In this document: positions 7,902 to 16,730 of the stretch, piece by piece
Layout: every line of letters starts with the position of its first letter
Numbering within the stretch: position 1 is the stretch's first letter
Origin: an uncultured Eubacteriales bacterium
GTDB lineage: Bacteria; Bacillota; Clostridia; Oscillospirales; CAG-272
DNA: 64,000 nucleotides
Assembly: GCA_934371135.1 (NCBI GenBank)
Contig: CAKRNO010000002.1
Span: 72,623-136,622, forward strand
Reading direction: 5' to 3'
Position numbers and translations under genes: made by a program
Notes under the pieces: model-generated
Database searches by the model: none
The model's input: only the letters and a program-made list of their open reading frames with translations
What the model was told of the DNA's origin: nothing

Positions 7902-8924
7902 TCAACCGTTTTTCTTCTTGTCGATGCGCTCGTCCATGAAGCGGTCGAGCTCCTCCTTGGCGGCGGCGAGGACGACCCCGCTCGGCTTTTTTCTGTCGTG
8001 TGTGAGGTAGACGAGCAGCCCGCGCATAGCAGTCAGGCGGTTGCCTGCCTCCTCCCAGCAGAGCGATGCGTCGGAGTCCAGCACCTCGTCGGTGACGTCC
8101 TCTCCACGGGTTGCGGGCAGGCAGTGCATGAATTTGCACCCGATGTTCCCGAGCTCCATGAGCTCGCGGTTGACCTGATAGTCATGGAACACGCGCACGC
8201 GTTCTTCCTTCGGCATTTCGTTCTCGTACAGCCCGTACCACACGTCGGTGTAGATGAAGTCGGCGCCGCGGACGCTCTCGCGGTCGTCCGTGACCTCAAA
8301 GGTACCGCCCGAGATGCGGCAGTTCTCCGCCATGATCTTTTTGTGCTCCTCCCCGAGCTGATGCCCGCGCGGTCCGTAATGGACGAAGTGCATCCCGAGC
8401 TTGGTCGTGAGGAAGCCGAGCGAGGCGCACACCTGCGTGCCGTCTCCGACGAACACCACCTTACATTCCTCCAGGCGCTTGCCGCGCGGCAGGTTTTCGA
8501 GGATGGTGCAGAGGTCACCGATCTCCTGCGTCGGGTGGTTGTAGTCCGACATACCGTTCAGCACCGGTACCGAGCACGCCTCAGCGAGCTCTACCACCGT
8601 CTTGTGTTCGATCACGCGCGCCATGACGATGTCCACGAGGTAGGAGAGCACCCTGCCCGTGTCCCCGATGGTCTCATGCCCGCCGAGCTGAATCATGCCG
8701 GGGCCGAGATACTGCGCGTGCCCGCCCATCTGGCTCATCGCCGTCTCAAAGGAGACGCGCGTGCGCGTCGAGGACTGCTGGAAGATCATCGCCAGCGTCA
8801 TGTCCTTCATGAACTGCGGGTAATACCCCGCGCGGATCGACCGCTTGATGGCGAGCGAGAGCTCCGCAATGTCGAGGATCTCCTCTTTGGTAAAATCGTT
8901 GGTATCAATAAAATCGCGTTTCAT
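7902..8924 (-). CDS. ptcA: Putrescine carbamoyltransferase
   Basis: 340 residues. It phosphorolyses N-carbamoylputrescine to putrescine and carbamoyl phosphate. The carbamoyl-phosphate site SSTRTRVSF, the linker HCLPATRGEDVTDEV and the C-terminal helix extension rich in Lys identify the carbamoyltransferase fold; YGLYENE and the operon context favour the putrescine rather than the ornithine enzyme (also named AguB). The start at 8924 (MKRDFIDTNDF) has GGAG five bases upstream. It is the first gene of the operon; its upstream region is shared with the divergent shikimate-kinase-like gene and contains a 7-bp inverted repeat. No aguR-type regulator is adjacent. Confidence 0.93.
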   Translation of the reverse strand: MKRDFIDTNDFTKEEILDIAELSLAIKRSIRAGYYPQFMKDMTLAMIFQQSSTRTRVSFETAMSQMGGHAQYLGPGMIQLGGHETIGDTGRVLSYLVDIVMARVIEHKTVVELAEACSVPVLNGMSDYNHPTQEIGDLCTILENLPRGKRLEECKVVFVGDGTQVCASLGFLTTKLGMHFVHYGPRGHQLGEEHKKIMAENCRISGGTFEVTDDRESVRGADFIYTDVWYGLYENEMPKEERVRVFHDYQVNRELMELGNIGCKFMHCLPATRGEDVTDEVLDSDASLCWEEAGNRLTAMRGLLVYLTHDRKKPSGVVLAAAKEELDRFMDERIDKKKNG

Positions 8925-8995
8925 ATATCTCCGTGCCTTCCGTTGTAATGATGATACTATCTTGCGGAAAAACGGCATTTTTTATGCAAAAGAAA

Positions 8996-9016
8996 ATGCG
9001 CCCTTTACAGGCGCAT
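8996..9016. promoter_or_regulatory. Inverted repeat in the ptcA/aroK-like divergent region
   Basis: Perfect 7-bp arms ATGCGCC/GGCGCAT around a 7-base centre, 72-92 bases upstream of the ptcA start. On the minus strand it is followed by a T-rich run (TTTTCTTTTG), so it could be either an operator or a leader terminator. I could not fix a confident promoter for either gene here. Confidence 0.4.
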
Positions 9017-9121
9017 GAATTTATAGTAAGATGAAAAGGTATTCCGAAAAACTTGCCGCGGGGTATGGTCCCCGCGGATCTTACATCCCGGCGCCCGCGT
9101 GGCGCGGTCAGGAGCCTCATT

Positions 9122-9619
9122 TTGAAAAATATCATTCTCATCGGTATGCCCTCCGCCGGAAAAAGTACGGTGGGCGTGCTTCTCGCGAAAAAATGCGTCA
9201 TGAATTTTCTCGACACCGACCTCCTGTTGCAGGAGGAGGGTGGCGCGAGCCTTGAGACCCTCATCGACCGCGAGGGGGAGGCGGCATTTCTCGCCCGCGA
9301 GGGGGCGCTCCTCTCTCGTCTTACGGCGGAGAACACCGTGATCGCCACAGGCGGCAGCGCCGTCTATTCCGAGGAGGGGATGCGCCACCTCCGGGATATC
9401 GGCACCGTGCTCTACCTGAAGGTCAGTGAAGCGGAGGTCACGGCGCGGGTCGGCGACCTGCATCGCCGCGGCGTCGTCCTCCACGGCTGCCCCGACCTCG
9501 CCGCCCTTTACCGCGAGCGCACCCGTCTTTATGAAAGGTGGGCAGACGCCACCGCCGACCTCACGGGGCTCGACGCCGCCGGGGCGCTCCACGCCATGCT
9601 CGCGGCGCTCGGCGTCTGA
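9122..9619 (+). CDS. Shikimate kinase-like P-loop kinase
   Basis: 165 residues. Shikimate kinase phosphorylates shikimate with ATP in aromatic amino acid synthesis. Visible are the Walker A motif GMPSAGKST, the DTD motif (FLDTDLLLQ) that binds Mg and shikimate, and ATGGSAV where typical AroK has GGG. The FRxxE shikimate-binding motif is not clearly present (AAFLAREG), so substrate choice is uncertain. The TTG at 9122 is preferred because GGAG lies 7 bases upstream; the ATG further upstream adds an Arg/Pro-rich stretch unlike the family. Single gene with its own terminator, no other aro gene nearby. Confidence 0.75.
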   Translation: MKNIILIGMPSAGKSTVGVLLAKKCVMNFLDTDLLLQEEGGASLETLIDREGEAAFLAREGALLSRLTAENTVIATGGSAVYSEEGMRHLRDIGTVLYLKVSEAEVTARVGDLHRRGVVLHGCPDLAALYRERTRLYERWADATADLTGLDAAGALHAMLAALGV

Positions 9620-9725
9620 CGTCCCCTGCCCCCTCGGCGCCCCCGCATCTTGCGACCCTGCGCCTGCTTTTCTCCCGGCGCCTGTTTTTTCCCCCTGTAC
9701 CCGTTTTCTTTTGATTGCAATCGGC

Positions 9726-9776
9726 AAGGCGGAGCCGCAAAAATGCGGCTCCGCCTTGTATTTTCGTCTGTTTTTC
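9726..9776 (+). terminator. Intrinsic terminator of the shikimate-kinase-like gene
   Basis: Long perfect stem AAGGCGGAGCCGC/GCGGCTCCGCCTT (9726-9757) with an A-rich loop, followed by T-rich sequence to 9776. It lies about 105 bases after the stop; the bases between hold no recognisable feature. Confidence 0.85.
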
Positions 9777-9814
9777 TGGCACCGTCTCCGGCGCTGTGTC
9801 GGGTATCTGCGCCG

Positions 9815-10981
9815 TCAGAGCCGCTCCAGCGTCTCCATGACGTAATTGCCGAAGTCCTCGCAGGTGGCGCCCGTGTCTCTCCCCGTGACGGTCAGCCGCC
9901 GCTCCTCAAAGCAGCAGATGTCGAGCGCGCGCCTGAGCCGGTCGGCGCTCTCCTGCCGCCCGATGTGGGAGAGGAGCATGACGCAGGCGCGGAGCATGGA
10001 GCAGGGGTCGGCGTACCTGCCGCGCCCCTCGGCGATCATGCGCGGCGCAGAGCCGTGGATCGCCTCGAACATGGCATACCGCTTGCCGATATTGGCACAG
10101 CCCGCCGTCCCGACCCCGCCCTGGAACTCCGCCGCTTCATCCGAGATGATATCACCGTAGAGGTTGGGGAGCAGGAGTACCTGGAAGTCGCGGCGCCGCT
10201 TCGGGTCCACGAGCTTCGCCGTCATGATGTCGGCGTACCACTCGTCCGTGGTAATCTCCGGATAGAGTGCCGCCACGCGGTGACAGTCCTCGAGAAAGTT
10301 GCCGTCCGTGGTCTTGATGATATTCGCCTTGGTCACGAGCGAAACACGGGTAAACCCGTTTTTCCGCGCGTAATCATAGGCAATGCGGGCGATGCGCTCC
10401 GACCCCTGCCGCGTCGTGACCACAAAGTCCATGGCGAGGTCGTCCGTCACGTTGAAGCCGCTGCTGCCGACCGCATACCCGCCCTCCGTGTTCTCGCGGA
10501 AGATGGTCCAGTGGATGCCCTCCGAGGGCACCTTGACGGGTCGGATATTCGCGAACAGATCGAGGGCTTTCCGCATCGCGACGTTGGCACTCTCGATGTT
10601 CGGCATTCCGCTCCCCTTCTGCGGGGTGGTGGTGGGCCCCTTGAGGATGACGTGGCAGGACTTCAGCTGTGCCATCACGTCGTCGGGGATCGCTCTGCCC
10701 GCCCTGGTCCGGTTCTCCAGTGTCAGCCCGTCGATGGGGACGAAGGCGATTTTGCCCGCCGCTACCTCCCCCGCGAGGATGTGCCGTAAGACCCGCTCCG
10801 CCTCGTGGGTGATAACGGGTCCGATCCCGTCACCGCCGCAGACGCCGATGCGGAGGGTATCCAGCACCGCATAATCGATGAAATCCCCCTGTGCCTTCAT
10901 GTCCTCCACGCGCCGGAGCTGTCCCTCCATGACGCGGCGGAATTTCTCGCAGGCAGTATCCAGTTCTTTTGTATAATCCAT
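9815..10981 (-). CDS. icd: NAD-type isocitrate dehydrogenase (isocitrate/isopropylmalate dehydrogenase family)
   Basis: 388 residues of the beta-decarboxylating dehydrogenase family. Motifs include the N-terminal GGDGIGP, the substrate-binding FRENTEGGYAVG, and NLYGDIISDEAAEFQGGVG with the metal-binding aspartates, then HGSAPRMIAEG. The family also contains isopropylmalate and homoisocitrate dehydrogenases. The position after an Re-citrate synthase and an aconitase favours isocitrate to 2-oxoglutarate; the coenzyme cannot be proven by eye. It starts 3 bases after the aconitase stop, so translation is probably coupled. About 35 N-terminal residues precede the usual family start. Confidence 0.85.
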   Translation of the reverse strand: MDYTKELDTACEKFRRVMEGQLRRVEDMKAQGDFIDYAVLDTLRIGVCGGDGIGPVITHEAERVLRHILAGEVAAGKIAFVPIDGLTLENRTRAGRAIPDDVMAQLKSCHVILKGPTTTPQKGSGMPNIESANVAMRKALDLFANIRPVKVPSEGIHWTIFRENTEGGYAVGSSGFNVTDDLAMDFVVTTRQGSERIARIAYDYARKNGFTRVSLVTKANIIKTTDGNFLEDCHRVAALYPEITTDEWYADIMTAKLVDPKRRRDFQVLLLPNLYGDIISDEAAEFQGGVGTAGCANIGKRYAMFEAIHGSAPRMIAEGRGRYADPCSMLRACVMLLSHIGRQESADRLRRALDICCFEERRLTVTGRDTGATCEDFGNYVMETLERL

Positions 10982-10984
10982 GGG

Positions 10985-12919
10985 TCAAAGGTTCCTCTCT
11001 TTCGTCAGGTTGAGCAGACCGCCGGCGAGCAGAATCTCCCGCTGCCTGGCGGTAAAGCAGAGCCGCAGCGGTATCTCCTCCCCGGTGGTAGCGTCCGTGA
11101 GCAGCACGGTGTCCCGTGAAGCGACCGCCTCCCGGAGCGACCCGATGCGGAGCGCATCCCCTTCTGTGAGCCGGTCATAATCACCGGGGTCGGCGAGGGT
11201 CAGCGGCACGATGCCGAAGTTGATGAGATTGGCTGCATGGATGCGGGCAAAGCTTTTGGCGATCACCGCCCGGATACCGAGATAGAGCGGGACGAGGGCG
11301 GCGTGCTCCCGCGAGGAGCCCTGTCCGTAGTTCGTACCGCCGACGATGATACCCTCCCCGGCGCGTCTCGCGCGCTCCGGGAACGTCGGATCGCAGACCG
11401 TGAAGCAGTACTCCGCGAGCTTCGGGACGTTGGAGCGGTACGGCAGAATCTTCGCCCCGGCGGGCATGATGTGATCCGTTGTGATGTTGTCCCCGACCTT
11501 GAGCACGAGTGGTGCCGCGAGCGTCTCTGCCGGAGCGACGCCGATGGGGATCGGGCGGATGTTCGGACCCCGCAGAACCTCCACCGATGCCGCCGCCTCG
11601 GGCGGCGCCGGGAGGTCGATGAGGTTATCGTTCAGGTCAAAGGTCGCGGGGAGCGTGACTTCCGGTGCCCTGCCGCAGGTCATCGGGTCTGTGAAGACGC
11701 CCCGGACGGCGCTGACCGCCGCCACCTCCGGCGAGACGAGATAGACTCTGGCATCCTTCGTCCCGCTGCGCGCCTCAAAATTGCGGTTGAAGGTGCGCAG
11801 AGAGATGCCGCCCGAGTTCGGGGAGAAGCCCATGCCGATGCACGGCCCGCAGGCACATTCGAGGATGCGCGCACCCGCTGCGATGAGATCGGCGAGTGCT
11901 CCGGTCTTTGCCAGCATGGCATAGACCTGCCGGGAGCCGGGCGAGACGGAGAGCGACACATTCGGTGCCACGGTCCTGCCGCGCAGGATGGCGGCAACCG
12001 CCAGCATATCCTGCATGGACGAATTGGTGCAGGAGCCGATGCACACCTGGTCGATCGGCATCCCCGCAAGCTCGGACACCGGCCGAACGTTGTCGGGACT
12101 GTGCGGGCAGGCGGCGAGGGGGACGAGGGACGAGAGGTCGATCGTAACCGTCTCGTCATACACGGCGTCGGCATCCGGCTGTATGGCGCGGTAGGCTCCC
12201 TCGCGCCCCTCGCGCATGAGAAATTCCCGCGTCCTCTCGTCGGAGGGAAAGAGGGAGGACGTCGCGCCGAGCTCCGCCCCCATATTGGTGATGGTGGCGC
12301 GCTGGGGTACGGAGAGCGTCTCCACCCCCTGCCCATAGTATTCCAGAATGGCGCCGACCCCGCCCTTCACGCCGAGGCGACGCAAGACCTCGAGGATGAT
12401 GTCCTTTGCGCTGACCCAGGGGCGGAGCCGCCCGGTGAGGTGCACGCCGATGATGCGCGGCATGGTGATATAGTAAGCGCCGCCCCCCATCGCCACGGCG
12501 ACATCGAGCCCCCCGGCGCCCATGCCGAGCATACAGAGCCCGCCTGCGGTCGGCGTGTGGCTGTCGGAGCCGATGAGCGTCTTACCGGGCACGCCGAAGC
12601 GTTCGAGATGCACCTGGTGACAGATGCCGTTCCCCGGACGGGAGAAACGGACGCCGTGCCGCGCGGCAACCGTGCGTATGTATCGGTGGTCGTCGGCATT
12701 TTCAAACCCCGCCTGCAGGGTGTTGTGGTCAATATAAGCGACCGAGAGCTCGGTCTTCACCTGCTCTGTGCCCATGGCTTCCAGCTGCAGATACGCCATG
12801 GTGCCGGTCGCGTCCTGCGTCAGGGTCTGGTCGATCCTGATCGCGATCTCCTCCCCGACGCGCATCTCGCCCGAGACGAGATGCGCCCTGATGATCTTCC
12901 CTGCGAGTGTCTGTCCCAT
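10985..12919 (-). CDS. acnA: Aconitate hydratase
   Basis: 644 residues, the shorter bacterial aconitase type. It isomerises citrate to isocitrate with a [4Fe-4S] cluster. Cluster ligands are seen in GSCTNSS and CACGPCIGMG; the substrate region GSDSHTPTAGG and the swivel-domain GGTNYGQGSSREHAA are intact. It starts 3 bases after the stop of the citrate synthase gene, with an AAAGGA site inside that gene's end, and ends 3 bases before icd. A homoaconitase or isopropylmalate isomerase role is less likely, since those usually have separate large and small subunits and here both domains are fused. Confidence 0.93.
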   Translation of the reverse strand: MGQTLAGKIIRAHLVSGEMRVGEEIAIRIDQTLTQDATGTMAYLQLEAMGTEQVKTELSVAYIDHNTLQAGFENADDHRYIRTVAARHGVRFSRPGNGICHQVHLERFGVPGKTLIGSDSHTPTAGGLCMLGMGAGGLDVAVAMGGGAYYITMPRIIGVHLTGRLRPWVSAKDIILEVLRRLGVKGGVGAILEYYGQGVETLSVPQRATITNMGAELGATSSLFPSDERTREFLMREGREGAYRAIQPDADAVYDETVTIDLSSLVPLAACPHSPDNVRPVSELAGMPIDQVCIGSCTNSSMQDMLAVAAILRGRTVAPNVSLSVSPGSRQVYAMLAKTGALADLIAAGARILECACGPCIGMGFSPNSGGISLRTFNRNFEARSGTKDARVYLVSPEVAAVSAVRGVFTDPMTCGRAPEVTLPATFDLNDNLIDLPAPPEAAASVEVLRGPNIRPIPIGVAPAETLAAPLVLKVGDNITTDHIMPAGAKILPYRSNVPKLAEYCFTVCDPTFPERARRAGEGIIVGGTNYGQGSSREHAALVPLYLGIRAVIAKSFARIHAANLINFGIVPLTLADPGDYDRLTEGDALRIGSLREAVASRDTVLLTDATTGEEIPLRLCFTARQREILLAGGLLNLTKERNL

Positions 12920-12922
12920 GTC

Positions 12923-14305
12923 TTATCCTTTCGGTTTCGTGAAGTGCCCGGCGGTCAGCTCCTCGATGAGCGCCTCCAGCTCCTCCGTGCTCATGACGGT
13001 GGTTCTCCCGTCCTCATACAGACGATCGATGATCTCCTTCATCTCCACGACGATCGGAGACTGCTTGGTGACCGTATGCTCGCCCGACAGGTTGTAGTGG
13101 CTGTTGATCCAGAAAGCGATCCCCGCAAGCCCGGAGGTGGCGCTGACGGAGACGGTCGCCGGACGGTTAAGGATTGCCTCGGTGTCGAAAATGTTATAAA
13201 TTTCCGCGTCCTTCATCAACCCGTCCGCGTGGATGCCCGCCCGCGTGACATTAAAGTTCTCTCCGACGAACGGCGTCATCGGCGGCACGTTGTAGTGCAG
13301 TTCCCGCTCATAGTATTCCGCAATCTCGGTGATGACCTCGGGGCGCATCCCGTCGAGCGAGCCGCGCAGTGACGCGTACTCCATGACCATAGCTTCCAGC
13401 GGGATGTTCCCCGTCCGTTCCCCGATCCCGAGGAGCGAGCAGTTGACGGCGGAGGCACCGTACAGCCACGCCGAGCCAGCGTTGGACACTGCCTTGTAGA
13501 AGTCGTTGTGCCCGTGCCACTCCAGCTGCTCGGACGGCACCTGCGCATAGTGATGCAGACCGTAGACAATCCCGGGCACGCTGCGCGGGAGCGAGACGCC
13601 GCCGTAGCTCACGCCCAGCCCCATCGTATCGCACATACGGATCTTGACCGGGATGCCCGCGCTCTCCGACAGCTCCGTCAGCGCGTTGACGAACGGCACG
13701 ACGAAGCCGTAGAAATCCGCACGCGTGATGTCCTCCAGGTGGCACCGCGGGCGCAGCCCCGCGTCAAGCGCCTGCGCGACGACCTTGAGATAGTGCTGCA
13801 TCGCCTGCGCGCGCGTCATGCCGAGCTTCTTGAAAATATGGTAGTCCGAGCAGGAGACGAGGATCCCCGTCTCACGGATGCCGATGTCCCGGACGAGCTC
13901 GAAATCCCGCTTGTTCGCGCGGATCCAGGTCGTGATCTCCGGGAACGGGAGACCGAGGTCCTGACAGCGGCGCACCGCCTCGCGGTCCTTTTCGCTGTAG
14001 ACGAAAAATTCGCTCTGCCGGATGATCCCCTGCTCGCCGCCGAGCCTGGACAACAGCCCGAACAGATGCACGATCTGATCCACCGTGTACGGCGCGCGGG
14101 ACTGCTGCCCGTCGCGGAAGGTCGTGTCCGTGATCCATATCTCTTTCGGCATCTGGATGGGCACATGACGGTGGTTGAAGGGGATCTTCGGCACCTCCGA
14201 GAAAGGATAGATCTCGCGGTACAGATTAGGGTCCGGCACATCCTGGAGCGAGTAGCGGTACTGTGATATTTCGAGTAGATTAGACTGTTCGTTCTTATAG
14301 AGCAT
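12923..14305 (-). CDS. Citrate (Re)-synthase, isopropylmalate-synthase family
   Basis: 460 residues, a DRE-TIM metallolyase. The motif ITDTTFRDGQQSRAP and the metal-binding HGHNDFYKAVSN place it in the isopropylmalate/homocitrate synthase superfamily. It lacks a C-terminal LeuA regulatory domain, and its N-terminal extension (YPFSEVPKIPFNHRHV) is what I recall for Re-citrate synthases such as that of Clostridium kluyveri. It would condense oxaloacetate and acetyl-CoA. The downstream genes aconitase and isocitrate dehydrogenase support this strongly; homocitrate synthase is the alternative. The ATG at 14305 follows AGGAGGG by 9 bases. First gene of the operon, with a clear promoter. Confidence 0.88.
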   Translation of the reverse strand: MLYKNEQSNLLEISQYRYSLQDVPDPNLYREIYPFSEVPKIPFNHRHVPIQMPKEIWITDTTFRDGQQSRAPYTVDQIVHLFGLLSRLGGEQGIIRQSEFFVYSEKDREAVRRCQDLGLPFPEITTWIRANKRDFELVRDIGIRETGILVSCSDYHIFKKLGMTRAQAMQHYLKVVAQALDAGLRPRCHLEDITRADFYGFVVPFVNALTELSESAGIPVKIRMCDTMGLGVSYGGVSLPRSVPGIVYGLHHYAQVPSEQLEWHGHNDFYKAVSNAGSAWLYGASAVNCSLLGIGERTGNIPLEAMVMEYASLRGSLDGMRPEVITEIAEYYERELHYNVPPMTPFVGENFNVTRAGIHADGLMKDAEIYNIFDTEAILNRPATVSVSATSGLAGIAFWINSHYNLSGEHTVTKQSPIVVEMKEIIDRLYEDGRTTVMSTEELEALIEELTAGHFTKPKG

Positions 14306-14336
14306 CGGGTGCTCCCTCCTGGATAAAATATACATG

Positions 14337-14365
14337 AGTATATCATATTCCGCGTACCACGTCAA
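14337..14365 (-). promoter_or_regulatory. Promoter of the Re-citrate synthase operon
   Basis: On the minus strand TTGACG, 17 bases, TATACT; leader of about 25 nt. The surrounding 200 bases are much more AT-rich than the genes. Confidence 0.8.
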
Positions 14366-14528
14366 TAGACGAGAGTGCCAATTTTGCAAGTTTGAGATAT
14401 TAAATATTCATTTCAAAATGCACATATAAGCGAATATCGGCATATCCTCGTCGTAGCAAGCCGCAAATTTCGTTTTTCATCGTCCGTTTCTTGCAAAAAT
14501 AGCGCCCGCGCCGGTCGGCACAGACGAC

Positions 14529-14557
14529 AAAAAAAGCGCCGCCCTTAAGGGCGGCGC
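14529..14557 (-). terminator. Intrinsic terminator of rubrerythrin
   Basis: Self-complementary stem GCGCCGCCC/GGGCGGCGC (14536-14557) followed on the minus strand by seven T; it lies just after the rubrerythrin stop. Confidence 0.9.
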
Positions 14558-14569
14558 CTCTCTCATTTT

Positions 14570-15103
14570 TCAGTAATTCTCTGCCCGCACTTCAAAGAAG
14601 CCCTGCGGGTGTGCGCAGACGGGGCAGACCTCCGGCGCCTTGGTACCGATGACGATATGCCCGCAGTTGCGGCACTCCCACACCTTGACCTCGCTCTTGC
14701 GGAAAACCTCGCGCGTCTCTACGTTGCGCAGCAGCGCGCGATAACGCTCCTCGTGCATCTTCTCAATGGCACCGACCATGCGGAACCGGGCGGCGAGCGC
14801 CGTAAAGCCCTCCTCCTCCGCCTCGCGGGCAAACCGGTCATACATATCCGTCCACTCGTAGTTCTCGCTCTCGGCGGCGGCTTCCAGGTTCGCGGCGGTG
14901 TCGCCGATGCCCCCCAGCTCGCGGAACCACAGTTTGGCGTGTTCCCTTTCGTTCTCCGCCGTTTCGAGGAAGATGGCGGCGATCTGCTCGTAGCCCTCCC
15001 GCCGCGCGACCGAGGCATAATAGGTGTACTTGTTGCGTGCCTGGCTCTCGCCGGCAAATGCTTCCCAAAGGTTTTTCTCGGTTCGGGTGCCCTTCAGTTC
15101 CAT
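14570..15103 (-). CDS. rbr: Rubrerythrin
   Basis: 177 residues. Cytoplasmic non-haem iron peroxidase that reduces hydrogen peroxide in anaerobes. The N-terminal ferritin-like four-helix domain has the di-iron Glu/His residues (EAFAGESQARNKY, ETAENEREHAKLW, and a later MHEERY). The C-terminal rubredoxin domain has the two CxxC knuckles WECRNCGHI and CPVCAHP that bind one iron. Length and order match typical clostridial rubrerythrin. Monocistronic, with its own promoter and terminator. No PerR-like operator could be recognised. Confidence 0.97.
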   Translation of the reverse strand: MELKGTRTEKNLWEAFAGESQARNKYTYYASVARREGYEQIAAIFLETAENEREHAKLWFRELGGIGDTAANLEAAAESENYEWTDMYDRFAREAEEEGFTALAARFRMVGAIEKMHEERYRALLRNVETREVFRKSEVKVWECRNCGHIVIGTKAPEVCPVCAHPQGFFEVRAENY

Positions 15104-15178
15104 ATCATGATCTCCCCTTTACGCATAAACCGCCGATTCCGCGGCGTCCACTGCACCGCGTCGGCTCTGTGTACCTTC

Positions 15179-15206
15179 ATTATACGGCTCTTTCGCCCTT
15201 TGTCAA
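15179..15206 (-). promoter_or_regulatory. Promoter of rubrerythrin
   Basis: On the minus strand a perfect TTGACA, 16 bases, perfect TATAAT, in keeping with strong expression. Leader about 68 nt. Confidence 0.88.
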
Positions 15207-15295
15207 GGAGAGCTTTGCCATCAGAATCACTTTTCATTCGGTACGGGTGCCCCCTCGGCAAAAGGCGCCGTTCCGCGACACATTTCGCAGGCAGT

Positions 15296-16522
15296 TCAGT
15301 GTTTGCCGAGACAATCGCGCGAGAGACAGCCGAGGAAATTCTTGGCGGTATATAATGTATAGCTGCCGACCTGGTCTCCCGTCTCCCCCTCCCTCACGAC
15401 ATTGCCCTTCTGGATCATGATCGAATAGGGCGTGGGGTGCACGATCACGATCCGTTCCCCCTCGGCGGGGAACACGAAATCGGTCCCGTGGTAGTAGTGG
15501 AAAAGCGTGCGGCGGAAGAGGCGGAACGCATATTCATGGATACAGCTGCCCTCGCTCAATAAGAGGCGGTTATAACGGCTGACCGCACTGACGATACAGC
15601 AAACGTATCGCTTCCCTCCCGCTTCGACCGAAAAGGTGCCGCACCGCTTATCGCTGAAGATTGCACGGTAGAGATGTGAGAAGTCGGAACAGGTATATCC
15701 CGCCTCCCGGCAGAGCAGCTTCAGCTCTTTTTTGAAGCGTTTGACGGCACGCAACGCTCGCAGATACCGGTGTCCGAGCAACAGGAGGAACAGGAGCACG
15801 AGCACCGCCACGAACTGCCACGAGAGGACTCCCGCCAGTGTGTAGAGCACCCCACCGAGCGCGAATGTCACAGTGGCACATAAATAGGCGGCGAAAGCAT
15901 ATTGGATAGAGAGCAAAAAGCCGTAGAGCAACAGACGCCGCCAACCGGGTGCCATCTCCCGCTTTCGCCCGGCGGCATCGCTCCTCATAGCCGCCACCCT
16001 TGCGGCGACCTGCCAGTTTGTTTTGGCACTGATGTGCGCAAACAGGTTGAGCAGCGTTGCGAGCGCCGAGAGGAGCGCACCGATGACGATCCGCCCGGCT
16101 GTGCCGGAGAGCGCCAGGTATGTCTCCGCAATCTCCCGGATCCCCTTCCATCCGATGCCGGTCGGGAGCGCCATAATCATCGCAACCAAAACGACCGTCT
16201 CACACAGAAAAGGGGGAGATTTTATCGTCGCCAGTGCCGCATCGCGCCACCTCGGTTTGGCGAGGTCTCCCGCCGCCGCCCACGTTTGATAGCACGCAGT
16301 ATCATTCAGGGCGAATTGCCGCAGGCACGAGTTGAGCACAAGGACCGAGAGCACCGCGCTCCCGATCCGGAGGATCAGCTGTGCTCTCCACCCGGCGATG
16401 GCGCGGAACTGCGGGAAGAAGCCGGCATCCAGGAGCCGTGCCGTCAAAGCGGACAGCCCGATAAACCATGCGTACAGCAGTACCGATCTGCCGACGCGCC
16501 GAAAAAAACCGTTCAGCGTCAT
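15296..16522 (-). CDS. Unknown multi-pass membrane protein with soluble C-terminal domain
   Basis: 408 residues. About six hydrophobic segments lie in the first 260 residues (for example SVLLYAWFIGLSALTARLL, VVLVAMIMALPTGIG, and the leucine-rich FVAVLVLLFLLLLGHRY). The last 150 residues are soluble, with basic and aromatic residues and several Cys (LLCREAGYTCSDFSHLYRAI, RYVCCIVSAVSRYN). I do not recognise a family. GGAGGGAG precedes the ATG. It sits alone between rubrerythrin and the end of the ribosomal operon, and may be transcribed by read-through from neither, as rplQ is followed by a terminator. Its GC content and codon use match the neighbours. Confidence 0.75.
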   Translation of the reverse strand: MTLNGFFRRVGRSVLLYAWFIGLSALTARLLDAGFFPQFRAIAGWRAQLILRIGSAVLSVLVLNSCLRQFALNDTACYQTWAAAGDLAKPRWRDAALATIKSPPFLCETVVLVAMIMALPTGIGWKGIREIAETYLALSGTAGRIVIGALLSALATLLNLFAHISAKTNWQVAARVAAMRSDAAGRKREMAPGWRRLLLYGFLLSIQYAFAAYLCATVTFALGGVLYTLAGVLSWQFVAVLVLLFLLLLGHRYLRALRAVKRFKKELKLLCREAGYTCSDFSHLYRAIFSDKRCGTFSVEAGGKRYVCCIVSAVSRYNRLLLSEGSCIHEYAFRLFRRTLFHYYHGTDFVFPAEGERIVIVHPTPYSIMIQKGNVVREGETGDQVGSYTLYTAKNFLGCLSRDCLGKH

Positions 16523-16691
16523 AGATCTCCCTCCGATTCTCTAAAAGTCTTTTCGCCGTATTCCGCTTGACCGGCGCTGGTACACCGGGCTCGGGACGGC
16601 TACGCGTGAATACATAGCGGGTGCCGCTCCGCCGACGGGCGGTTCCCTGCCTTATACTGTATTCACCGGGGCATGATGACATCTGGATGCC

Positions 16692-16719
16692 AAAAAAGCA
16701 CCGGGCGGACCCGGTGCTT
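16692..16719 (-). terminator. Terminator of the ribosomal operon
   Basis: Stem GCACCGGG/CCCGGTGC with a 4-base loop, followed on the minus strand by six T; it begins 11 bases after the rplQ stop. Confidence 0.93.
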
Positions 16720-16730
16720 CTTAAGGGAAA

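Noticed and set aside
7902..8924. Ornithine carbamoyltransferase (argF/arcB)
   Set aside because: Context with aguA, aguD and arcC and the C-terminal extension favour putrescine carbamoyltransferase.
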